The translations under genes and the position numbers were made by a program. This document shows positions 1 to 6,333 of a stretch of 9,878 nucleotides of DNA, in pieces (the first letter of the stretch is position 1; each line of letters starts with the position of its first letter). The notes under the pieces were generated by a model. It was given only the letters and a program-made list of their open reading frames with translations, was not told the DNA's origin and ran no database searches. The stretch is from Desulfobacterales bacterium (GTDB lineage: Bacteria > Desulfobacterota > Desulfobacteria > Desulfobacterales > BuS5): assembly GCA_016735355.1 (NCBI GenBank), contig JAERRQ010000339.1, positions 1-9,878 of the forward strand, written 5' to 3'.

Positions 1-3
1 CTA

Positions 4-9
4 TATACT
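4..9 (+). promoter_or_regulatory. Possible -10 element upstream of the sheath gene
   Basis: The hexamer TATACT matches five of six positions of the bacterial sigma-70 -10 consensus and would place a transcript start a short distance before the sheath ribosome binding site. The matching -35 position falls outside the left edge, so the promoter cannot be verified. In AT-rich DNA such a hexamer arises easily by chance. Confidence 0.15.
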
Positions 10-33
10 TTGTTAACGTTTCTTAATTCAAAC

Positions 34-40
34 AGGAGGA
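34..40 (+). promoter_or_regulatory. Strong ribosome binding site of the sheath gene
   Basis: AGGAGGA lies seven bases before the ATG at 48. This is a near-perfect Shine-Dalgarno sequence at ideal spacing. It fixes the sheath start and fits a protein made in many copies per particle. Confidence 0.85.
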
Positions 41-47
41 TAGCAGT

Positions 48-1661
48 ATGGGACAAATGAAAACGCCAGGTGTTTACATCGTTGAAAAAAGTGCTTTCCC
101 AAATTCAGTTGTGGAGGTTGCAACCGCTGTTCCGGCTTTTATAGGGCATACTGAAAAAGCAGTAAATGGCGGAAAATCGTTGAAAAATAAACCGTGGCGG
201 ATCAGTTCAATGGCTGAGTTTCATAACTTTTATGGTGGTGCTCCACATCCGGCTTTTGAAATTTTGAGAAATGAGTCGCCTGGGAATGAGAGTGTAAAGG
301 GACAGCTTGAAGAGAGTGATAAAGACAAAGATGTCGAGAAAAAGGATATAAAGAAACAAAAGGAACATTCAGTAGAAAAAGTCATACTCCCTGAACCTGA
401 TTTGACAGTGAAAGGAAAAGAATATCTGTTTCAGCATAAAAAAGGTACTTACCTGCTTTACTATAGTATGCTTATGTTTTTTCAAAATGGCGGAGGTCCC
501 TGCTATATAATTTCAATAGGGGATTATACAGAGGATTATGATGCGGATAAAATGAAGGCAGGGATAACGCAGCTTCTCAAAGAGCAGGAACCGACTATGG
601 TTCTGATCCCTGAAGCTATTCGCCTGAACCGGCAAGATTGTGTTGGAGTTCAGCAGGCATCCCTTGCACACTGTGGCGGGAAAATGAAAAGCAGAATCAG
701 TATTCTGGATATTTGGGAAGGGTATAAAGACAGGCATGATCCATCCGGAGACTGTATCGATAATTTTAGAAATGCATTGGGGATTAACTATCTTGATTTT
801 GCGGCTGCATATTATCCATGGGTTAATACAACAATTATTCAGGATAAAGATTTAGGGTATGAAAATATTGCTAATAAAGGTCTCCTGCAGGAAATCCTTA
901 AGGAGGATCTTGAAATAACATCAGGGACTGGTACTGACCCCAAGAAAATACAAAAGGCGGAAGCTGTTGATAACATAGTAAAGGAAGATCTTGATGATAA
1001 TGAAAAACTCCTCCTGAACAAGACCCTTAGAATGATTAGTCCTTCGTTTAATATAATGCTGAAAGAAATAAAAGATAAACTTAATCTTTTGCCTCCAGGT
1101 GCTGCCATGGCAGGTATTTATACTATGGTAGATAATTTACGGGGAGTATGGAAGGCTCCAGCTAATGTCAGTCTGAATGGGGTTGTATCGCCGGCAGTAA
1201 ATATTACCCATGATGACCAGGAGGATCTTAATGTTACTGTACAGGGTAAATCAATAAATGCCATAAGGGCGTTTATAGGTGAAGGTGTTCTTGTGTGGGG
1301 TGCCAGAACTCTGGATGGTAACAGCCTTGACTGGCGTTATATTAACGTTAGAAGAACTATGATAATGCTGGAAGAATCGATTCGCCTGGCTACTAAAGCA
1401 TATGTTTTTGAAAATAATAACGCCAACACCTGGGTTACTATCAAGAGCATGATAAATAATTTTCTTACTGGTATCTGGAAAAGAGGCGGTCTGGCAGGAT
1501 CAAGCCCTGGGGATGCATTTAGCGTCCATGTCGGGCTTGGTGAAACCATGACCCCGGAAGATATTCTGGAAGGAATACTGCGGGTTACCGTGCTTGTTGC
1601 GATTACACGTCCGGCCGAGTTTATTGAAATTACCTTTCAGCAGCAAATGCAGAAATCCTGA
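48..1661 (+). CDS. Contractile tail sheath protein (eCIS, Afp2-4/Pvc2-4-like)
   Basis: This 537-residue protein is the subunit of the contractile outer sheath, which shortens to drive the inner tube through a target membrane. The N-terminus has the sheath start PGVYIVE (residues 7-13) followed by the VPAFIGHTEKA strand (29-39). The block FFQNGGGPCYIISIGDY (144-160) begins the first sheath domain. The C-terminal half carries the most conserved part: GVWKAPANVSLNGVV (366-380), KSINAIRAFIGEGVLVWGAR (401-420), WRYINVRRTMIMLEESI (429-445), TWVTIKSMINNFL (461-473) and RPAEFIEITFQQQMQ (521-535), the last being the arm that links sheath subunits. A Lys/Glu-rich stretch (about 80-115) and a second charged stretch (about 281-325) look like surface insertions. 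The start is set by a strong Shine-Dalgarno sequence. Only one sheath copy is visible, whereas Afp and PVC have several; others could lie upstream of the window. The identification is firm. Confidence 0.96.
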   Translation: MGQMKTPGVYIVEKSAFPNSVVEVATAVPAFIGHTEKAVNGGKSLKNKPWRISSMAEFHNFYGGAPHPAFEILRNESPGNESVKGQLEESDKDKDVEKKDIKKQKEHSVEKVILPEPDLTVKGKEYLFQHKKGTYLLYYSMLMFFQNGGGPCYIISIGDYTEDYDADKMKAGITQLLKEQEPTMVLIPEAIRLNRQDCVGVQQASLAHCGGKMKSRISILDIWEGYKDRHDPSGDCIDNFRNALGINYLDFAAAYYPWVNTTIIQDKDLGYENIANKGLLQEILKEDLEITSGTGTDPKKIQKAEAVDNIVKEDLDDNEKLLLNKTLRMISPSFNIMLKEIKDKLNLLPPGAAMAGIYTMVDNLRGVWKAPANVSLNGVVSPAVNITHDDQEDLNVTVQGKSINAIRAFIGEGVLVWGARTLDGNSLDWRYINVRRTMIMLEESIRLATKAYVFENNNANTWVTIKSMINNFLTGIWKRGGLAGSSPGDAFSVHVGLGETMTPEDILEGILRVTVLVAITRPAEFIEITFQQQMQKS

Positions 1662-1693
1662 TCTAATTTCTGTTTTAAAAAAACTTGGAAAGG

Positions 1694-1733
1694 GAAAGTT
1701 AATTATCTGAAAATATAGATAAAAAAAACTTTC
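1694..1733 (+). promoter_or_regulatory. Two-part hairpin between sheath and tube genes
   Basis: GAAAGTT (1694-1700) pairs perfectly with AACTTTC (1727-1733), and inside it TTATCT (1703-1708) pairs perfectly with AGATAA (1717-1722). This leaves an internal loop of 2 and 4 A residues and an 8-base apical loop. No T run follows on the + strand, so it is not a classical intrinsic terminator. It ends 31 bases before the tube ATG and leaves the tube ribosome binding site free. A role in mRNA processing or 3'-end stabilisation between two very abundant structural proteins is an inference. Confidence 0.5.
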
Positions 1734-1748
1734 ACAAGGTATTAAACC

Positions 1749-1757
1749 AAGGAGGAG
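1749..1757 (+). promoter_or_regulatory. Strong ribosome binding site of the tube gene
   Basis: AAGGAGGAG is a full-strength Shine-Dalgarno sequence seven bases before the ATG at 1765. It sits downstream of the hairpin and decides the tube start. Confidence 0.85.
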
Positions 1758-1764
1758 AATTATC

Positions 1765-2223
1765 ATGGCAGATGACGGTTCAGCACAATCAACAAATGTT
1801 TGGCCTTTACCCAAATTTTATTTTCAGGTGAAATTGGATTCTGAAGTTTTATCGTTTCAGGAGATCTCAGGCTTGGATATTGAGGCTCAGCCTATAGAAT
1901 ACAGACATGGTGACAGTCCGGAATTTTCAGTACTAAAAATGCCGGGAATAAAAAAAAATGGCACTGTGACTATGAAAAAAGGGGTTTTCAAGTCTGATAA
2001 AAAGTTTTGGGACTGGTTCAACCAAATTAAAATGAACACCATTAAGCGAATACCTGTTACCATAAGTCTTCTTGATGAAGCGGGGGAGCCCACAATGGTT
2101 TGGACTCTTGCAAACGCATGGCCTACAAAGATCTCGGGGACGGATCTTAAAGCAGATGGAAATGAGGTTGCAATCGAGAGTATCGAGATCGTTCACGAGG
2201 GCTTAACAATATCAAATCAATAA
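1765..2223 (+). CDS. Main inner tube protein (T4 gp19 family, Afp1/Pvc1-like)
   Basis: This 152-residue protein is the likely subunit of the rigid inner tube, built as stacked hexameric rings inside the sheath. The length is typical for the T4 gp19-like tube family. The expected pattern is present: an N-terminal strand PKFYFQVKLD (16-25), the FQEISGLDIE turn (31-40), a long hairpin arm around residues 41-73 ending in GTVTMKKG (66-73), FWDWFNQIK (81-89), PVTISLLDEAGEP (97-109), WTLANAWPTKISG (113-125) and the C-terminal strand NEVAIESIEIVHEG (133-146). It follows the sheath after a 103-base gap and has its own strong ribosome binding site. In Afp and PVC the main tube gene precedes the sheath genes, so its place after the sheath is different here. 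It is assigned as the main tube rather than the initiator because of its strong translation signal and ATG start; copy number cannot be read from sequence. Confidence 0.93.
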   Translation: MADDGSAQSTNVWPLPKFYFQVKLDSEVLSFQEISGLDIEAQPIEYRHGDSPEFSVLKMPGIKKNGTVTMKKGVFKSDKKFWDWFNQIKMNTIKRIPVTISLLDEAGEPTMVWTLANAWPTKISGTDLKADGNEVAIESIEIVHEGLTISNQ

Positions 2224-2245
2224 AGAATTAGGCTGTCTCCGGAAT

Positions 2246-2264
2246 AGGAAATCAATCAACATTG
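2246..2264 (+). promoter_or_regulatory. Weak ribosome binding site and TTG start
   Basis: AGGAA at 2246-2250 lies 11 bases before the TTG codon at 2262-2264. Both the short Shine-Dalgarno core and the rare start codon predict low translation compared with the sheath and the main tube. No alternative ATG or GTG start exists upstream in frame; the next upstream stop is at 2229. Confidence 0.5.
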
Positions 2265-2720
2265 AAACAGGAAGAATATCCACTACCCTCATTTAATTTT
2301 AAAGTTATTTTTTCAGGGCCTGCTGGAACATGGGAAGATACTTCATTTAAAGAAGTATCCGAGTTTGGTTCAAAGGTTGAGACCGAAAAAATCATTGAAG
2401 GCGGAGATGCCGGTCAAGCATATACGGTCCCCAAATCTGTGGCCTATAAAAATTTGATATTAAAACGCGGTATAGCGGGAATCAGTTCACAACTTGTAAA
2501 ATGGTGCAAATCGGTTCTGGAAGAAGGTTTTAATAAACCGATAGTACCGATGCAAATTTCAGTGCAGTTGCTTAATGAATCTCAGGAACCGGTCAGGGTC
2601 TGGGTCTTTGAAAATGCTTATCCTGTCAGTTGGGATGTTGAAGGTTTTAACTCAATGGAAAACAAAGTGGCAATAGAGAAAATAGAATTCTGTTATCATT
2701 TTTTTAAAAGAGAAAAGTAA
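2262..2720 (+). CDS. Second tube-like protein, probable tube initiator (Afp5/Pvc5-like)
   Basis: This 152-residue protein belongs to the same T4 gp19-like fold family as the preceding tube but is clearly diverged from it. It shows the N-terminal strand FNFKVIFSG (11-19), FKEVSEFGSKVE (29-40), the GGDAG turn (47-51), YKNLILKRGI (62-71), LVKWCKSV (78-85), PMQISVQLLNESQEPVRVW (96-114), FENAYPVSWDVEG (116-128) and NKVAIEKIEF (134-143). In Afp and PVC the equivalent protein forms the first ring(s) of the tube between the LysM adaptor and the main tube, and its position just before the Afp6- and Afp7-like genes matches that. The reading frame is open back to a TAG at 2229-2231 and contains no ATG or GTG before residue 1, so TTG at 2262 is the best start. 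Only a weak AGGAA (2246-2250) precedes it. Confidence 0.88.
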   Translation: MKQEEYPLPSFNFKVIFSGPAGTWEDTSFKEVSEFGSKVETEKIIEGGDAGQAYTVPKSVAYKNLILKRGIAGISSQLVKWCKSVLEEGFNKPIVPMQISVQLLNESQEPVRVWVFENAYPVSWDVEGFNSMENKVAIEKIEFCYHFFKREK

Positions 2721-2727
2721 ATAAATT

Positions 2728-2904
2728 ATGTCTATTGAAATAAAAGAAATGCTTGTAAAATCAACGGTACTGCAACCTGAAAGTGATCGAGAACAACCTT
2801 TTCTTAAAGTGCCATATGATGATCTTATGAAAATCAAATCTCAGATTATTTCTGAATGTAAAGAGCTGATTATCGATTTTTTTAATGCTCAAAAGGAAAG
2901 ATAA
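2728..2904 (+). CDS. Small DUF5908-type eCIS protein (Afp6/Pvc6-like)
   Basis: A 58-residue frame begins at ATG 2728, seven bases after the preceding stop, and ends at TAA 2902-2904. The protein starts MSIEIKEMLVKSTV, which matches the short family typically beginning with a PIEI(R/K)EL-(V/I)-type strand, followed by a variable linker and a C-terminal amphipathic helix (about residues 30-56, LMKIKSQIISECKELIIDFF). Such proteins are encoded between the second tube and the LysM adaptor in Afp- and PVC-type loci, exactly the position here. Their role in the particle is poorly defined. The ribosome binding site is weak (AGAGAAAAG region). No signal peptide or membrane segment is visible. Position and the N-terminal motif support the call; the shortness limits certainty. 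Confidence 0.8.
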   Translation: MSIEIKEMLVKSTVLQPESDREQPFLKVPYDDLMKIKSQIISECKELIIDFFNAQKER

Positions 2905-2925
2905 AACACTGGATTTAATATAAGG

Positions 2926-3597
2926 ATGCAAAAAAAACTTAAACTTAACTCATGCACTGTTAATGATGGGAAGATTTCAGTTGAAGCCGATAAAATCTTT
3001 GAGGTGATGCTTAACCCTTCTGATTACAAGCATGACCGGACAGTCGATTATAATGAAGACAGAACCCCCGGGCAAATAGGATCGGATTTAAAATTTAGCG
3101 GTATAAAGCCGGAGACTATTACTTTTAATATTGTTATTGATGGTACAGGAGCTGTTCCGGCAGCCTCTGGTGCGTCTTCTGGGGATGTAAAAACACAGAT
3201 GGAATCGTTAAACACTATTATATATAAATATGATGGCAGTAAACATGAACCAAGTGTTGTGAGGGTGTTGTGGGGGAGATTAATTTTTTACGGTCGTCTT
3301 ACTGAAATAGATGTTAATTATACTCTCTTCTCTATAGAAGGGGTTCCGCTCAGGGCTAAAATAAAACTCTCTTTTTCCAGTTTCCTGAGTAGAAAGGAGG
3401 AGGCTTTAATATCCGATAAATCTTCGCCTGATTTAACGCATGTGGTAGTATTTAAGGATGGGGATACTCTTCCGCTGTTATGTTATAAGGTATATAAAAA
3501 TACGGATTATGTTATTGATATCGCCAGGATCAATGGAATCACACATTTCAGAAATATTAATCCTGGAACGAGGATTATTTTTCCGCCATTGAGGTAG
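2926..3597 (+). CDS. CIS-tube/LysM adaptor protein (Afp7/Pvc7-like)
   Basis: This 223-residue protein probably links the central spike to the tube, like the LysM-bearing gp53-type proteins of phage baseplates. Residues 1-160 fit the CIS tube domain: FEVMLNPSDY (25-34), a Lys/Asp-rich stretch, FSGIKPETITFNIVIDGTG (57-75), LWGRLIFYGRLTEIDVNYTL (115-134), then FSIEGVPLRAKIKLSFSSF (135-153). A LysM-like module follows at about 171-221, with THVVVFKDGDTLPLLCYKVY (171-190), IARINGITHFRNINPG (199-214) and a closing IIFPPL. The domain order and total length match the family. The ATG lies 21 bases after the DUF5908 stop. Its only nearby purine motifs are AAGG directly against the ATG and GGA 12 bases before it, so initiation looks weak or coupled. 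It ends three bases before the spike gene. Confidence 0.93.
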   Translation: MQKKLKLNSCTVNDGKISVEADKIFEVMLNPSDYKHDRTVDYNEDRTPGQIGSDLKFSGIKPETITFNIVIDGTGAVPAASGASSGDVKTQMESLNTIIYKYDGSKHEPSVVRVLWGRLIFYGRLTEIDVNYTLFSIEGVPLRAKIKLSFSSFLSRKEEALISDKSSPDLTHVVVFKDGDTLPLLCYKVYKNTDYVIDIARINGITHFRNINPGTRIIFPPLR

Positions 3598-3600
3598 CTC

Positions 3601-5391
3601 ATGCCTGTTTCACCCAGACAAGAAGGAAGCGGCGTTATAAAACTTTCAATTCTCTCCGGAGGAGATGAGATTGACGGTACATATAAAGTTGTTTCTGTAA
3701 CGATAAATAAAAAAATTAATATGATACCGTTTGCAAAAATAATTTTGCAGGATGGTGATGTTTCTGAGGGTGATTTTCCGATTAGTAATAAGGACGATTT
3801 TAAACCGGGTGCTGAAATTGAAATAAAAGCCGGATATGATCAGGATACGGAAATCCTGTTTAAAGGAATTGTTGTTAAACATGGTATAAAAATTACAAAT
3901 GACAACTTCTCAAGACTGGTTATTGAATGCAGGGACAAATCCGTGAAAATGACGGTAGGAAGAAAGAATGCAAATTTTGTCAATTTCAAGGACAATGATG
4001 TAATAACATCTATTATAGAAAATTACAGTGATCTTTCTTCTGATATAAAATCAACAAATACCACATATAAGGAACTTGTTCAATATTACTGCACTGATTG
4101 GGACTTTATGCTTTCCCGTGCAGAAGTGAACGGGATGCTTGTTCTTGTCGATAAAGCAAAAATTTCCGTAAAACCACCGGATACGGATTCCGTACCGGAA
4201 CTAAAAGTTACCTATGGTAATGATCTTATTGAATTTCAAGCGGAAATTGATGCAAGAACACAATTAAAAGGGGTTAAGGGGATAGCCTGGGATCCGAAGA
4301 TACAGGACGTGGTTGAACAGGACGGCGCTGATGTAATCCTTAACAAGCAGGGTGATCTTGCGACCGCTGATCTTGCAGATGTGGTTGCTCCTGAATCCTT
4401 CAGACTCCAGTCTGCTATATCGTTAGAAAAGACCGGTTTAAAAGCCTGGGCCGATTCGCAGATGATAAAAGCGGGTCTTTCAAGAATCATAGGGCGGATG
4501 AAGTTTCAGGGAAATTCAAAGGCAAAGCACGGCGGTCTTATAGAAGTATCAGGGGTGGGAAACCGATTTAACGGTAATGTTTTTGTCAGTTCGGTTTATC
4601 ATGATATTTCAAATGGTAATTGGTTAACTGAAGTTGGATTTGGTCTTCCCCCTGACTGGTTTGCCGAAAAAAGGGATATTGAAGCGCCTCCGGCATCAGG
4701 TTTTTTGCCTGGAGCAGAAGGGTTGCAAGTTGGTATTGTGAAAAAGCTCGATGAAGATCCTGAGGCGGAAAATAAAATTCAGGTGGCAGTGCCTGTTATG
4801 CAGGCTGAAACAGAAGGCGTATGGGCGCGGTTAGCATCTTTTTATGGTTCAAGCAGCTTTGGTGCTTTTTTTGTACCTGAAATAGGTGATGAAGTAGTCC
4901 TGGGGTATTTTAATAATGACCCCTGCCATCCTGTAATCATAGGAAGTCTATACAGCAGTAAAAATGCCCCGCCTTATGGCTTGACAGCGGATAATTATAC
5001 AAAAGCGATTGTTACAAAAAATAAACTTAAAATAGAATTTGATGATGAAAATAAAGTGATAACTATAGAAAGCCCCGGTAAAAACAGAATTACTATTAGT
5101 GATGAGGATAAATCCATCCTGCTTGAAGATCAGAATAACAACAAGGTTGAACTGGGGTCAGGCGGAATTAGCATGGAGAGTCCCAAGGATATCAAACTAA
5201 CCGCAAAGGGTAAGATTTCAATTGATGCAACCGGTGAAGCAGGAATTACTTCTAAAGGTGATGTGAACATTAAAGGTCTGAATGTTAATAATGCTGCTGA
5301 TGTGGGGTTTGTCGCTAAGGGCAACGCTACCGCTGAATTATCCGCATCCGGCCAAACCACTGTTAAGGGGGCGATGGTGATGATAAATTAA
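3601..5391 (+). CDS. VgrG-like central spike protein (gp27-gp5 fusion, Afp8/Pvc8-like)
   Basis: The 596-residue protein should form the trimeric central spike below the tube. Residues about 10-350 fit the gp27-like hub: early strands IKLSILSGG (13-21), the FKPGAEIEIKAGYD stretch (67-80), LVIECRDKSVKMTV (106-119), and the YYCTDWDFMLSRAEVNGML segment (162-180) typical of VgrG/phage D proteins. An OB-fold like gp5 follows at about 374-452, with GLQVGIVKKLDEDP (374-387) and the signature VPEIGDEVVLGYFNNDP (425-441) then HPVIIGSLY (443-451). Residues about 465-596 are short alternating hydrophobic strands rich in Gly, Thr and Ser (ISMESPKDIKLTAKGKISID, 523-542, and onward), as expected of a triple-stranded beta-helix needle. 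No lysozyme or effector domain is fused. Start: GAGG at 3591-3594 lies six bases before the ATG, which is three bases after the adaptor stop. Confidence 0.95.
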   Translation: MPVSPRQEGSGVIKLSILSGGDEIDGTYKVVSVTINKKINMIPFAKIILQDGDVSEGDFPISNKDDFKPGAEIEIKAGYDQDTEILFKGIVVKHGIKITNDNFSRLVIECRDKSVKMTVGRKNANFVNFKDNDVITSIIENYSDLSSDIKSTNTTYKELVQYYCTDWDFMLSRAEVNGMLVLVDKAKISVKPPDTDSVPELKVTYGNDLIEFQAEIDARTQLKGVKGIAWDPKIQDVVEQDGADVILNKQGDLATADLADVVAPESFRLQSAISLEKTGLKAWADSQMIKAGLSRIIGRMKFQGNSKAKHGGLIEVSGVGNRFNGNVFVSSVYHDISNGNWLTEVGFGLPPDWFAEKRDIEAPPASGFLPGAEGLQVGIVKKLDEDPEAENKIQVAVPVMQAETEGVWARLASFYGSSSFGAFFVPEIGDEVVLGYFNNDPCHPVIIGSLYSSKNAPPYGLTADNYTKAIVTKNKLKIEFDDENKVITIESPGKNRITISDEDKSILLEDQNNNKVELGSGGISMESPKDIKLTAKGKISIDATGEAGITSKGDVNIKGLNVNNAADVGFVAKGNATAELSASGQTTVKGAMVMIN

Positions 5392-5444
5392 CTGGGACTG
5401 CTGTTTCGTCTTCCTTCCTTATAAAATAAAAACCAAATCACCTG

Positions 5445-5462
5445 AAGATCTTTGATCTTTTT
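5445..5462 (+). terminator. Possible weak intrinsic terminator after the spike gene
   Basis: AAGATC (5445-5450), a TTT loop, and GATCTT (5454-5459) form a six-pair hairpin whose 3' side runs into a T tract up to 5462. The stem is short and AT-rich, so if it works it would be leaky. It lies 54 bases after the spike stop codon in the largest intergenic gap of the window. Partial termination here would lower expression of the PAAR and baseplate genes relative to the trunk genes; this is inference. Confidence 0.3.
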
Positions 5463-5484
5463 CATTGGGCTTAAAAAATAGTAT

Positions 5485-5490
5485 TTGACA
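5485..5490 (+). promoter_or_regulatory. Possible -35 element upstream of the PAAR gene
   Basis: TTGACA is a perfect sigma-70 -35 hexamer, 45 bases before the PAAR start. However, no good -10 hexamer is seen 16-18 bases downstream, where the sequence is an A-rich run. An internal promoter after the weak hairpin would make sense, but the evidence is incomplete. Confidence 0.2.
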
Positions 5491-5535
5491 ATAATATTTA
5501 ACTAAAAAAATGACTGACCAAGAAAGGAGCTTTTT

Positions 5536-5838
5536 ATGCCTCCGGCAGCAAGACTTACAGATATGCATACCTGCCCTATGCAGACGCCTGCATTCCCTTC
5601 GCCCATACCCCATGTAGGCGGGCCAATCGTAGGCCCGGGGGTTCCAACTGTTTTGATTGGGAAAATGCCGGCTGCTGTTATGGGTGACAGTTGTACCTGT
5701 ATCGGCCCGCCTGACGCTATTATCAAGGGTTCTGCTACGGTTATGATAGGGAAAATGCCTGCCGCTAGAATGGGTGATTCCACAGCCCATGGAGGGAGTA
5801 TTGTAGCAGGTTGTCCCACTGTTATGATTGGGGGATAG
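5536..5838 (+). CDS. PAAR-domain spike tip protein (Afp10/Pvc10-like)
   Basis: The whole 100-residue protein is one PAAR domain, the sharp zinc-binding cone that caps the spike needle and first contacts the target envelope. The N-terminus PPAARLTDMHTC (2-13) is the classic PAAR opening. Candidate metal ligands and conserved polar residues are H11, C13, H26, C53, C55, H85 and C93. The protein contains a near-repeated unit: PTVLIGKMPAAVMGDS (37-52) and ATVMIGKMPAARMGDS (67-82), with a third shortened copy PTVMIG (94-99), reflecting the pseudo-threefold cone. No C-terminal extension or fused toxin is present. The start is fixed by AGGAG (5525-5529) six bases before the ATG. The stop codon touches the next start directly. 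In Afp and PVC the gp25 gene precedes the PAAR gene; the order is reversed here. Confidence 0.95.
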   Translation: MPPAARLTDMHTCPMQTPAFPSPIPHVGGPIVGPGVPTVLIGKMPAAVMGDSCTCIGPPDAIIKGSATVMIGKMPAARMGDSTAHGGSIVAGCPTVMIGG

Positions 5839-6255
5839 ATGGACTTTGACAAATCTTTCATTGGGACTGGCTGGAGTTTTCCGCCTGAATTCAGCAGGAA
5901 ATCAGGCCGTGTGAAGATGGTTTCAGCTGAAGATGATATTAAAGAAAGCCTGCATATCCTTTTTTCCACAAGCCCGGGAGAAAGGGTGATGCAGCCGACG
6001 TATGGATGCGGTCTCAAAACAATGATGTTTGAAATAATTTCAGAAAGCATTGTAACGGAAATTAAGGATGTGGTGGAGCGTGCGATCCTTTTTTTTGAAC
6101 CTAGAATTACTCTTAATTCAATTACAATCAATTCAGAGCGGGCAATTGAAGGCGTACTTGAGATTTTTTTGAATTATACTGTCAGAACCACCAACAGCAG
6201 AAACAATATGGTTTATCCATTTTATTTCCAGGAAGGCACGAATATCAGCCCGTAA
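5839..6255 (+). CDS. gp25-like baseplate wedge protein (GPW/gp25 family, Afp9/Pvc9-like)
   Basis: This 138-residue protein fits the gp25/GpW baseplate family, which joins the wedges to the central hub and nucleates the sheath. Key features are the early GTGWSFPPEF (9-18), the EDDIKESLHILFSTSPGERV run (31-50) with the conserved PGERVM and PTYGCGL motif (46-59), FEII and a long helix to about residue 80, then EPRITLNSITI (87-97) and a C-terminal beta hairpin ending in YPFYF (126-130). The length matches the family. Its ATG directly follows the PAAR stop (TAG then ATG, no gap), and GGGGGA at 5830-5835 is the only Shine-Dalgarno-like sequence, so translation is probably coupled to PAAR. Confidence 0.94.
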   Translation: MDFDKSFIGTGWSFPPEFSRKSGRVKMVSAEDDIKESLHILFSTSPGERVMQPTYGCGLKTMMFEIISESIVTEIKDVVERAILFFEPRITLNSITINSERAIEGVLEIFLNYTVRTTNSRNNMVYPFYFQEGTNISP

Positions 6256-6333
6256 TGAACGTGAACAAAAATGGACCACAGATGGGTTTGTTTTTTAAAA
6301 AAAGTGTAAAGTACTTTTGAAGTAATATGAAAT

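Noticed and set aside
5650..5838. Internal direct repeat in the PAAR gene as a possible recombination or variation site
   Set aside because: The repeated IGKMPAA-x-MGDS units reflect the pseudo-threefold PAAR fold, and their DNA copies have diverged at many positions.
5502..6131. Long - strand open frame of 209 codons across the PAAR and gp25 genes
   Set aside because: It lies fully opposite two well-recognised genes, its low-complexity Pro/Ile/Gly-rich stretch is the mirror of the repetitive PAAR coding sequence, and it has no recognisable domain.
6256..6333. Palindromic AT-rich sequence (AAAAGT...ACTTTT at 6300-6318) between gp25 and the wedge gene
   Set aside because: The stem is only six AT-rich pairs, no T run follows, and in such AT-rich DNA it is not distinguishable from chance. 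No other signal was seen in this 78-base gap.
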